Positions 6,561-12,527 of a stretch of 12,527 nucleotides of DNA are shown here, piece after piece (within the stretch, counting starts at the first letter, position 1; each line of letters begins with the position of its first letter). Source of the stretch: DASWJS01 sp036397035 (GTDB lineage: Bacteria; Actinomycetota; AC-67); the NCBI GenBank assembly GCA_036397035.1, contig DASWJS010000003.1:1-12527 (forward strand). Reading direction: 5' to 3'. Position numbers and translations under genes: made by a program. The notes beneath the pieces were generated by a model. That model saw only the letters and a list, made by a program, of their open reading frames with translations, did not search any database and was not told the DNA's origin.

Positions 6561-7661
6561 ATGACGACGCGAAACTTCATCATGCAGTACCTGGGCACCG
6601 TCGAGAACATCCTCAAGCAGGTCGACGCCGACCACCTGGAGGAGATCATCGACGTGATCTACACGGCCTATCGCGAGGACCGCCAGATCTTCCTGATGGG
6701 CAACGGGGGCGGCGCGGCCACCTCCATGCACTTCACGTGCGACCTGAACAAGACCGCGATCGTGCCGGGCCGCCGCCGGGTGCGTGCGATGTCGCTCACC
6801 GACAACACCTCGCTCGTCACCGCCTGGGCGAACGACACCAACTACACCAACATCTTCGGCGAGCAGCTCGTCAACTTCGCGCGCCCGGGGGACCTCGTGA
6901 TCGGGTTCACGGCCTCGGGGATGAGCGTCAACATCGTCAACGCGATCGCGCTGGCGAACGAGCTTGGGTGCGACACGATCGCATTCGTCGGATTCGACGG
7001 GGGCACGGTCGGCGCGATCGCCAAGAACGTGCTGCACATCCGATCGACCTCTTACCAGCACATCGAGGACGTTCACCTGCTGCTGTGCCACGTCATCACG
7101 AACGCCCTGCAGGACCGCGCGCGGCAGGACGTGACGCTGACGACCGCCGGCGTGAGCGACGAGGTCCAGGAACGGGTCCGGCGGATCTACTACGTCCGGC
7201 AGCAGCTCGCGGCCGAGCCGTCCATCGAGCGGCGGTGGCGGATGATCCCGGACCAGGTGCGGCGCACGATCGGCTTCGACCGCGCGATGCTCTACGTCGT
7301 CGGGGACGCCGGGCTGCACATGGAGAGCGCCTACAACGTCGGCTCGATCGAGGGCGACTTGGACCTGGAGGCGGACTTGGTCGAGTGCGAGGCGGCGCGC
7401 GACCGGCGCGCGATCGCGGTGACCGAGCCCGACGGCCGGACGCCCTCATTGCCCGCCTACGACGGGCTGCGCAGCTACGCGGTCGCGCCGATCGTGCGCG
7501 ACGACCGGGCGGTCGGGGTCCTCGTCGGCGGCTACCTCAATGCCGAGCGCACCGTCGGCCCGAGCGACCTGCAACTGCTCCAGATCTTCGCTTTCAACAT
7601 CCGCAACACGCTGGATGACCGGACCGACCCGCTGCCCGAAAGTCCGTGGAGCCCGACCTGA
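6561..7661 (+). CDS. gmhA: SIS-domain phosphoheptose isomerase-like protein (GmhA family) with C-terminal GAF-like domain
   Basis: The protein has 366 residues, whereas GmhA proteins usually have about 190-200, and the excess is a second domain. Residues about 5-190 are an SIS domain: FLMGNGGGAATSMHF (44-58), the phosphate-binding TASGMSVN (117-124) and IEDVHLLLCH (168-177). GmhA converts sedoheptulose 7-phosphate to D-glycero-D-manno-heptose 7-phosphate. Compared with E. coli GmhA, the metal/catalytic positions E65 and Q172 appear as D61 and E169, while H57 and H177 are kept. The HFxxDL and IEDVH versions recur in SIS proteins of polysaccharide clusters. Residues about 200-353 look like a GAF sensor domain, with a predicted coiled helix (EVQERVRRIYYVRQQL), FDRAMLYVV, LRSYAVAPIVRDDRAVGVLVGG and DLQLLQIFAFNIRNTL. 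The GAF part may sense a metabolite and tune isomerase activity. The 3' end overlaps the next gene by 16 bases. Confidence 0.85.
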   Translation: MTTRNFIMQYLGTVENILKQVDADHLEEIIDVIYTAYREDRQIFLMGNGGGAATSMHFTCDLNKTAIVPGRRRVRAMSLTDNTSLVTAWANDTNYTNIFGEQLVNFARPGDLVIGFTASGMSVNIVNAIALANELGCDTIAFVGFDGGTVGAIAKNVLHIRSTSYQHIEDVHLLLCHVITNALQDRARQDVTLTTAGVSDEVQERVRRIYYVRQQLAAEPSIERRWRMIPDQVRRTIGFDRAMLYVVGDAGLHMESAYNVGSIEGDLDLEADLVECEAARDRRAIAVTEPDGRTPSLPAYDGLRSYAVAPIVRDDRAVGVLVGGYLNAERTVGPSDLQLLQIFAFNIRNTLDDRTDPLPESPWSPT

Positions 7662-8773
7662 CCCCGAGCCGGCGCGTCCGGCTCCTGGTGGTCAACCCGT
7701 CGCCGGTCCGGGGCGGCGCGGAGGAGCTGCTGCTCGCGCTGGCGACGCGCGCGCGCACCACCGACGTCGAAGTCGCGTGCCTCGCCGGTGGGCCGTTCGT
7801 GGACGAGCTTGAAGCGGCCGGCGCGCGGGTGCGGCGTGTTCGCGCGGGACGGCTCCGCAACCTGGCGCGCTGGGCCCGCACCGTCGCACGGCTCGCACGG
7901 CTCGCGCGGCAGGCAGACGCGGTCCTGTCCTGGCAGGTGAAGGGGCACTACTACGGCACGCCTGCCGCGTGGCTGGCCCGCCGGCCCTCGGCCTGGTGGG
8001 ACCATGGCATCCGGCCCGCGCGCGGCGAGCCGCGCTACCTGATCGACAACCGCCTGCCGGCGCTGCTCCGCTCGCGCACGGTCGTGTGCTCTTCGGCCGC
8101 CGCCGCGTCGCGTCACCGGCGTGGACGCGCGATCCTGCCGGGCATCGACCTCGCGCGCTACGAGCGATCCGGCCGCGCCGCCGCGCGCACGCTGCTGGGT
8201 GCGGACGGGGACGAGGTGCTCGTCGGGAGCGTCGCCCGCCTGCAGCCCTGGAAGGGCCAGCACCTGCTGATCGAGGCGATGCCCGCGATCCTTCAGGCAG
8301 AGCCGCGCGCGCGGCTCGTCGTCGTCGGCGGGACGCCGGGCGGCTTCTCCGCCGGTTACCCGGCACGACTCGAGCGGCTGGCGCGCGAGCTGGGGATCGA
8401 GGATCGCGTGCGCTTCTTCGGCCAGCGCGACGACGTGCCTGCGCTGCTGCCCGGGCTCGACGTGTTCGTGGCGGCCTCCTTCGCCGAGCCGTTCGGGCTG
8501 ACCACCGTCGAGGCGATGGCCGCCGGGGTCCCGGTCGTGGCGACCGATGCCGGCGGCGTCCCCGAGATCGTCGTCGACGAGGAGTCGGGTCTGCTGGCGC
8601 CGGCCGGGGACGCGGCCGCGATCGCGCGAGCCGTGATCCGGATCCTGACCGAGGACGGGCTCGGCGCGCGCCTTGCGACCGCGGGCCGCGACCGCGCTCG
8701 GCACGACTTCGACATCTCGCGATACGTTCGGGAGACCGAAGCGCTCGTCCGGGCGCTGGCTGGGGGAGCGTGA
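7646..8773 (+). CDS. GT4 family glycosyltransferase
   Basis: This 375-residue retaining GT-B glycosyltransferase is complete. It has the N-terminal acceptor-domain loop VRGGAEELLL (21-30), the interdomain AILPGIDLARY (162-172), the donor-phosphate contact region GSVARLQPWKGQ (194-205) with R198 and K203, and an intact EX7E motif E281-PFGLTTV-E289 followed by AMAAGVPVV. The pattern is that of broad polysaccharide GT4 enzymes, so the sugar is not predictable. No membrane segment is seen. GTG 7646 starts 16 bases before the isomerase-GAF stop and has only a weak purine-rich stretch upstream, which suggests coupled translation. Its stop overlaps the next ATG by one base (TGATG). Confidence 0.9.
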   Translation: MEPDLTPSRRVRLLVVNPSPVRGGAEELLLALATRARTTDVEVACLAGGPFVDELEAAGARVRRVRAGRLRNLARWARTVARLARLARQADAVLSWQVKGHYYGTPAAWLARRPSAWWDHGIRPARGEPRYLIDNRLPALLRSRTVVCSSAAAASRHRRGRAILPGIDLARYERSGRAAARTLLGADGDEVLVGSVARLQPWKGQHLLIEAMPAILQAEPRARLVVVGGTPGGFSAGYPARLERLARELGIEDRVRFFGQRDDVPALLPGLDVFVAASFAEPFGLTTVEAMAAGVPVVATDAGGVPEIVVDEESGLLAPAGDAAAIARAVIRILTEDGLGARLATAGRDRARHDFDISRYVRETEALVRALAGGA

Positions 8774-9900
8774 TGGATCTCGCGATCGTGATCGCGGCGT
8801 ACAACCGCCGGGGCGGGCTCGAACGGGTCGCCGTCGAGTACGCCCGCGGGCTCCGCGACCGCGAGCACACGGTCACCGTCTACGCGCAGAGCGTCGCGCG
8901 CGAGTCGCTCGACGAGGGGATCACGTTCGTGCGCGTCGGCGGCTTCCGGCGCTGGATGGCGCTGCGCGCCGCGACCTTTCCGATCAAGGCAACCCACGCG
9001 CTGGACGGTAGTCACCACGACGCGATCCTTTCGTTCGGCTCGGCCGTCCGCCGTCCGGCGGTCGTGCGCATGCCCGGCGCGCACCGCTCGTGGTGGGAGT
9101 TCGCGAACGAGGCTTGGCCCGCGACGACGGTGGACGGGCTCCGGCGCCGGCTGAACCCGTTCCACCGGATCACGCTCGCGTGGGACAAGCGCGTGCTCGG
9201 GCGGGGGATGCCCAAGGCCGTGCTGGCGGCCGGCGCGTGGGCGGCCGAGGACATCGAACGGTTCTACCCTGCCGTGCGCGGGCGCGTCCGCGCGCTCGCC
9301 GACGGCGTGAACATGGAGGAGTTCTCGTTCGACGAAGCGGGGCGCGCGCGCTTGCGCGCGCGCTGGGGCGATCGCCCGATCCTGTTCACGCTCGCGACGG
9401 AGCTTCGCCGCAAGGGGCTCGGCACGATGCTGGAGGCCTTCCGCCGCGTGCTCGACGAGATGCCGGGCGCGCTGCTGGTGGTGGGGGGCAAGGTCCCGGC
9501 CGAGGACGTTCGCGCGCTCGCGACCCAGCACCGCGTGCTCGGGTCCGTGCGCTCCGTGGGCTTCGTGCCCGACGACGAGCTGCGCGCCGCCTATTCCGCC
9601 GCCGACGCGCTGCTGTTCCCGACGCTGTTCGACCCGTGGGGCCTGCCGGTGATCGAGGCGCTCGCGTGCGGGACGCCGGTCGCGGTCTCCGCGCGCGCCG
9701 GCGCGGCGGGTTCGGTCCGCGACGGCGAAACCGGGACGGTCATCGCCGAGCCGAGGGACGCCGTGCAGGTGGCCGCCGCGGCGGCGCGCGCGCTGCGGCT
9801 CGGGCCCGACCGCGACGCCGTTCGCGCCTCGATCGAGCACCTCGCATGGCCGACGATCGTGGCCGAGCTGGAGCGAATCCTGATCGAGACGACGGGGTAG
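8773..9900 (+). CDS. GT4 family glycosyltransferase
   Basis: This is a 375-residue GT-B glycosyltransferase. ATG 8773 is preferred: it overlaps the preceding stop (TGATG), has GGAG at 8765-8768 upstream, and begins directly with the first Rossmann strand (MDLAIVIAAYNRRGGLERV). The open frame reaches further upstream, but that part overlaps the preceding gene in another frame. Donor-domain landmarks are LATELRRKG (207-215), where R213 and K214 should contact phosphate, VVGGK (236-240) and VGFVPDDEL (262-270). The EX7E-type motif reads D287-PWGLPVI-E295, with Asp for the first Glu. The segment from 177 (DGVNMEEF) is a normal interdomain hinge. A G+C-only inverted repeat lies in the coding sequence at 9342-9363. 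Specificity is unknown. Confidence 0.9.
   Translation: MDLAIVIAAYNRRGGLERVAVEYARGLRDREHTVTVYAQSVARESLDEGITFVRVGGFRRWMALRAATFPIKATHALDGSHHDAILSFGSAVRRPAVVRMPGAHRSWWEFANEAWPATTVDGLRRRLNPFHRITLAWDKRVLGRGMPKAVLAAGAWAAEDIERFYPAVRGRVRALADGVNMEEFSFDEAGRARLRARWGDRPILFTLATELRRKGLGTMLEAFRRVLDEMPGALLVVGGKVPAEDVRALATQHRVLGSVRSVGFVPDDELRAAYSAADALLFPTLFDPWGLPVIEALACGTPVAVSARAGAAGSVRDGETGTVIAEPRDAVQVAAAAARALRLGPDRDAVRASIEHLAWPTIVAELERILIETTG
9342..9363. repeat. Perfect GC-only inverted repeat (10-base arms, TT centre) inside a GT4 gene
   Basis: Two arms of alternating G and C (9342-9351 and 9354-9363) flank TT. The arms can pair into a very stable hairpin, and the alternating purine-pyrimidine run is of the kind that favours Z-DNA. 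In frame it encodes the plausible helix residues GRARLRARWG, so it may simply reflect Arg/Ala codon use. Confidence 0.5.
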
Positions 9901-9902
9901 GG

Positions 9903-11093
9903 ATGCGGGCCCTGTTCGTCGCGCCCACCCTGCCGACGCCGGGATCAGGCGGGCGTACGAGGCTCACGTCGATCACGCGGTTGCTGGCCGAGCGTCACGA
10001 CCTGCATCTCGTCGGGTACACGGCCGAGGATCAATCGCCGGACGAGAACCCTTATCCCGGCGCGGCGCTGCCGCCGCCGCCGCTTCCTCCGCGGCCGGCC
10101 GGCCTCGCCGGCGCGCTTCGCTTCTATCGCGAGCGCCTGACGACCACGCTCCCGGCCTTCGTCTCCTACCTCGCCCACCCCGCCATGCGCGCCGCGATCG
10201 TGCACGAGATCGCGCGGTTCGACCCCGACGTCGTCCAGGTCGAGACGACGGAGATGGCCCATTACCTGCGCTGGATCCCGCGCCGTCCCGTGCGCGCGCT
10301 CGACCTGCAGGACGTGGCATCGCGGTGGTTCGCGACCGTCGTCGCGCAGGACCAGACGCGCAAGGAGCGCGCGCTCAACCGGCTCGAGCTGCTGAAGGCG
10401 CGGCGCTACGACGCTCGCTACGCGCGCATGCCCGACATCGTCTTCTCCGTGAGCGAGGAGGAGCGATCCTTCCTGCGAGCGCACGCCGGCGTCGAAGCGG
10501 TCCCGGTGCCCAACGGCGTGGACACCGAGGCCTTCGCCCCGCTGCGCGGCGTCGAGCCCGACCCGGCGAAGCTGGTCTTCGTGGGACCGCTGACGTACGT
10601 GGCGAACCGCGACGGGCTCGGCTGGTTCGTCGAGCAGGTGCTGCCGAAGGTGCTCGCCGAGGATCCGGCGGTGCGGCTCGACGTCGTGGGGACACCGGTC
10701 GAGGTTTCCTGGCCGGACTCCGTGCGGCTGCTCGGCCGCGTCGAGGACGTCCGCCCGCACGTAGCCGGCGCGGCGATCGGCATCGTGCCGATCAGGATCG
10801 GCAGCGGCACGCGGTACAAGATCCTCGAAGCTCTGTCGATGGGGAGCGCGGTGGTGTCCACGTCGCTGGGCGCCGAAGGGTTGGGAACCGTGCACGGCAC
10901 GCACCTTCTGCTCGCCGACGACGCCGGTTCCTTCGCGGACGCCATCCTGGAGCTGCGCCGGTCGGCGGAGCTTCGCGCGCGGCTCGGCGCGGCCGGGAGG
11001 GCTCACGTCGCCGAGCACTTCGACTGGCGTCCGCTCGTCGAGCGAATCGAGGACGCGTGGACGGGCGCGCGCGAACGGCGCGGGCACCCGTGA
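9903..11093 (+). CDS. GT4-like glycosyltransferase (GT-B fold, variant lacking the first Glu of EX7E)
   Basis: The protein has 396 residues when read from ATG 9903, two bases after the preceding stop. The open frame extends upstream only as an overlap with another gene. The opening MRALFVAPTLPTPGSGGRTR (1-20) and the donor-side segment RIGSGTRYKILEALSMGSAVVST (298-320) define the GT4 subgroup in which the second Glu of EX7E is E309 and the first is replaced by a Gly/Ser-rich loop. VPVPNGVDTEAF (200-211) is the interdomain hinge, and LVFVGPLTYVANRDG (224-238) starts the donor domain. Related proteins occur in exopolysaccharide and exosortase-linked loci. A PPPP-L-PP tract lies at residues 57-63. 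The sugar is unknown. It is the longest stand-alone glycosyltransferase here, through an extended N-terminal domain (about 220 residues). Confidence 0.87.
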   Translation: MRALFVAPTLPTPGSGGRTRLTSITRLLAERHDLHLVGYTAEDQSPDENPYPGAALPPPPLPPRPAGLAGALRFYRERLTTTLPAFVSYLAHPAMRAAIVHEIARFDPDVVQVETTEMAHYLRWIPRRPVRALDLQDVASRWFATVVAQDQTRKERALNRLELLKARRYDARYARMPDIVFSVSEEERSFLRAHAGVEAVPVPNGVDTEAFAPLRGVEPDPAKLVFVGPLTYVANRDGLGWFVEQVLPKVLAEDPAVRLDVVGTPVEVSWPDSVRLLGRVEDVRPHVAGAAIGIVPIRIGSGTRYKILEALSMGSAVVSTSLGAEGLGTVHGTHLLLADDAGSFADAILELRRSAELRARLGAAGRAHVAEHFDWRPLVERIEDAWTGARERRGHP

Positions 11094-11122
11094 GCCTGCG
11101 CGTCGGCGCGAAGGCCCGCCGG

Positions 11123-11128
11123 TAGCCT
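11123..11128 (+). promoter_or_regulatory. Possible -10 hexamer (TAGCCT) of a leaderless promoter
   Basis: TAGCCT sits in the 44-base gap 11094-11137, nine bases before ATG 11138. It fits the actinobacterial TANNNT pattern, and initiation would fall at or just before the ATG. No Shine-Dalgarno sequence precedes that ATG, which agrees with a leaderless transcript. No -35 box is recognisable. Confidence 0.35.
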
Positions 11129-11137
11129 GGACCGAAC

Positions 11138-12250
11138 ATGCGGATACTCGCGCTCAGCCATGCCGCGGTCGTGGACGTGAACCAGGAGCCGTTCCACGAG
11201 CTGGCGCGCGCGGGTGCGGACGTGACGCTGGTCGTCCCGAAGGCGCTCGACACCGACATCCGCGGCCGGGTGGAGCTGGCCGAGCTGCCGGGCTTCGCAG
11301 GGGAGCTGGTCGGCCTCGACGTTGCGATCGGCGGCTTTCGCAAGGTGCTCGGCGGGCAGCGCGGGATCCACCTGATCGTCTACCACGGGCTGGGCGAGGC
11401 GGTGGAGCGCGCGCGGCCGGACCTGGTCTTCGTCGAGGAGGAGCCGTACTCGGCGGCGGCGTTGCAGGCCGCGCGTGCCGCGGGGAAGGTACGCGCGCCG
11501 TTCGTGGTTCACGAGAACCAGAACATCGTGCGCGTCCTGCCGCCCCCGTTCGAGGCGATGCGCAAGGCCGTCCTTGCGCGCGCCGGCGGGGTGACCGTGC
11601 GCAGCAAGTCCGCGGAGTTCCTCGTGCGCGCGCTCGGCTTTGGCGGCCCGATCGGACCGTTCCCGCACGGCGTCGACCCGAGCCGCTACGAGTCGGCCGC
11701 TATCGTGGACCTGCCGGCCCCGGTGATCGGCTTCGTCGGGCGGCTCGTACCGGAGAAGGGCCTCATCGACCTCATCGTTGCGATCGAGCAGGCCGGAACG
11801 GGTTCGCTGCTCGTGGTGGGCGACGGCCCGCAACTGGAGGCGGCGCGCGAGCGGGCGCACGCGATCCCGTCGGTCTTCACCGGCGCGATCCCGCACGAGG
11901 ACGTGCCCGCGTGGTACGGCGCGATGGACGTCGTGGTCGTGCCGTCGCGGACCACCGAGACCTGGATGGAGCAGTTCGGACGCATCGTGATCGAGGCGAA
12001 CGCGGCTGGAAAGCCGGTCGTCGTCACCAGCTCGGGCGAGCTGCCGCACACGGTCCAGGCGACGGGCGGCGGGCTCGTCGTGCCCGAGGGCGACGTCGGC
12101 GCGCTCGCGGACGCGATCGCCGCGCTCACGCGGGACGCCGGCCTTCGCGAGCGTCTCGGCGCGGCCGGCCGGGCCGCCGTCGCCGAGCGCTTCACGCCGC
12201 GGGCGATCGCGCGGGAGCTGCTGGGGTTCCTGGAGGGGATCGCGAGATGA
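11138..12250 (+). CDS. GT4 family glycosyltransferase
   Basis: This 370-residue GT-B glycosyltransferase is complete. Its N-terminal domain starts MRILALSHAAVVDVNQEPF, and residues 90-105 (ERARPDLVFVEEEPYS) form the usual segment in which the acceptor-side pocket lies. HENQNI (125-130) and FPHGVDPSRY (175-184) lead into the donor domain. FVGRLVPEKG (199-208) carries R202 and K207 for donor phosphate, and the EX7E motif is intact as E278-QFGRIVI-E286. The MEQFGRIVIEA wording with SSGELPHTV (298-306) is typical of exopolysaccharide GT4 enzymes. It follows the second-largest gap in the window, with a possible own promoter, and its stop overlaps the next start (ATGA, 12247-12250). No membrane segment or signal peptide is seen. 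Sugar specificity is unknown. Confidence 0.9.
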   Translation: MRILALSHAAVVDVNQEPFHELARAGADVTLVVPKALDTDIRGRVELAELPGFAGELVGLDVAIGGFRKVLGGQRGIHLIVYHGLGEAVERARPDLVFVEEEPYSAAALQAARAAGKVRAPFVVHENQNIVRVLPPPFEAMRKAVLARAGGVTVRSKSAEFLVRALGFGGPIGPFPHGVDPSRYESAAIVDLPAPVIGFVGRLVPEKGLIDLIVAIEQAGTGSLLVVGDGPQLEAARERAHAIPSVFTGAIPHEDVPAWYGAMDVVVVPSRTTETWMEQFGRIVIEANAAGKPVVVTSSGELPHTVQATGGGLVVPEGDVGALADAIAALTRDAGLRERLGAAGRAAVAERFTPRAIARELLGFLEGIAR

Positions 12251-12527
12251 GGATCGTGCACCTCGCCCGGTACGGGAGCGTGCGCGGCGGGGCCGAGTCC
12301 TACGTGGCCGCGCTTTGCGAGGGCCAGCGGGCGGCCGGTCACGACGTCGCGTTGCTCTACGCGCGCGAGCCGGACGCCCGCCGGCCCGAGGTCGCCAGCG
12401 GCGCGCTGCTGGGCGGGCTCGACGACGCGGACGGCTCGGCGGGGGAGCGGCTGGACGCGGCGCTGGCCGCGCGGGCGCCCGACGTCGTCCACGCGCACCT
12501 TCCCGACGTGGCGTGGGTGGCGCCGCG
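12247..12527 (+). CDS. GT4-like glycosyltransferase, N-terminal fragment (3' end outside window)
   Basis: ATG 12247 opens a frame that runs off the window after 93 codons. It overlaps the preceding stop by four bases (ATGA). The sequence starts MRIVHLARYGSVRGGAESYV, where the first strand and GGAE loop are those of GT4 acceptor domains. Residues 81-85 (PDVVH) followed by AHLPDV match the strand-plus-His segment usual about 80-100 residues into such enzymes. The donor domain and EX7E motif are not in view, so the family is inferred from the N-terminus and from the neighbouring glycosyltransferases. Confidence 0.72.
   Translation, partial: MRIVHLARYGSVRGGAESYVAALCEGQRAAGHDVALLYAREPDARRPEVASGALLGGLDDADGSAGERLDAALAARAPDVVHAHLPDVAWVAP

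Noticed and set aside
4921..7661. Interpretation of the heptose genes as a Gram-negative LPS inner-core cassette
   Set aside because: LPS core synthesis uses HldE and the ADP-beta route with WaaC/WaaF heptosyltransferases (GT9). Here the kinase is HddA-like (GDP-alpha route) and all transferases are GT4.
7969..8772. An upstream extension of the frame that becomes the GT4 gene at 8773
   Set aside because: This part overlaps the GT4 gene at 7646 in another frame and is Arg/Ala-rich without motifs. ATG 8773 begins directly with a Rossmann strand and overlaps the preceding stop.
8781..8796. Perfect inverted repeat CGCGATC-GT-GATCGCG just after the start of a GT4 gene
   Set aside because: It encodes the first Rossmann strand (Ala-Ile-Val-Ile-Ala). 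GATCG-type words are common throughout the window, so an operator is not supported.
9090..9902. An upstream extension of the frame that becomes the GT4 gene at 9903
   Set aside because: It overlaps the GT4 gene at 8773 and has shadow composition. ATG 9903 gives a normal GT4 N-terminus.
11098..11110. Short CGCG-TCGG-CGCG stem in the gap before 11138, considered as a terminator
   Set aside because: Only four base pairs and no T-run follow, and the next co-directional gene begins within 30 bases.

Overview
The window is a dense, strongly G+C-rich stretch (roughly 70% by eye). Every supportable gene lies on the + strand. There are twelve genes, two of them cut by the window ends. Gaps run from small overlaps to about 70 bp, and start/stop overlaps (TGATG, ATGA) are common. 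The content is that of a surface-polysaccharide or glycoprotein-glycan biosynthesis locus. The base composition, GTG starts and TAGNCT-like -10 hexamers fit a high-GC actinobacterium (Actinomycetota), but nothing here is a taxonomic marker, so this is an inference.

Layout. (1) 1-1334: the tail of a GT4 glycosyltransferase and a complete GT4. (2) 1359-3734: a 791-residue fusion of a GT4 glycosyltransferase, a roughly 180-residue charged Pro/Ala-rich linker and a membrane-anchored phosphoglycosyl transferase of the WcaJ/PglC type. The last domain would start the glycan on undecaprenyl phosphate. (3) 3739-4851: an NAD-dependent sugar-nucleotide epimerase/dehydratase with a CxxC insert, resembling dTDP-L-rhamnose 4-epimerases. 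(4) 4921-7661: a three-gene heptose cassette made of an HddA-like GHMP kinase, a GmhB-like HAD phosphatase and a GmhA-like SIS isomerase. The isomerase carries a GAF-like domain at its C-terminus. (5) 7646-12527: four complete GT4 glycosyltransferases and the start of a fifth.

How it may work together. The isomerase, kinase and phosphatase correspond to the first three steps of the GDP-D-glycero-alpha-D-manno-heptose route. The guanylyltransferase (HddC) is not in the window. The epimerase supplies another nucleotide sugar. The fusion protein transfers the first sugar-phosphate to the lipid carrier and may add a further sugar itself. The remaining GT4 enzymes extend the chain. No flippase, polymerase, ligase or chain-length regulator is visible, so the locus continues beyond both ends.

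Most unusual are the GT4-linker-phosphoglycosyl transferase fusion and the SIS-GAF fusion, which suggests ligand control of heptose synthesis. The three intergenic gaps longer than 20 bp each hold a TAGNC-type hexamer, which may mark internal promoters. No RNA genes, mobile elements, CRISPR arrays or convincing terminators were seen, and no gap exceeds about 70 bp.
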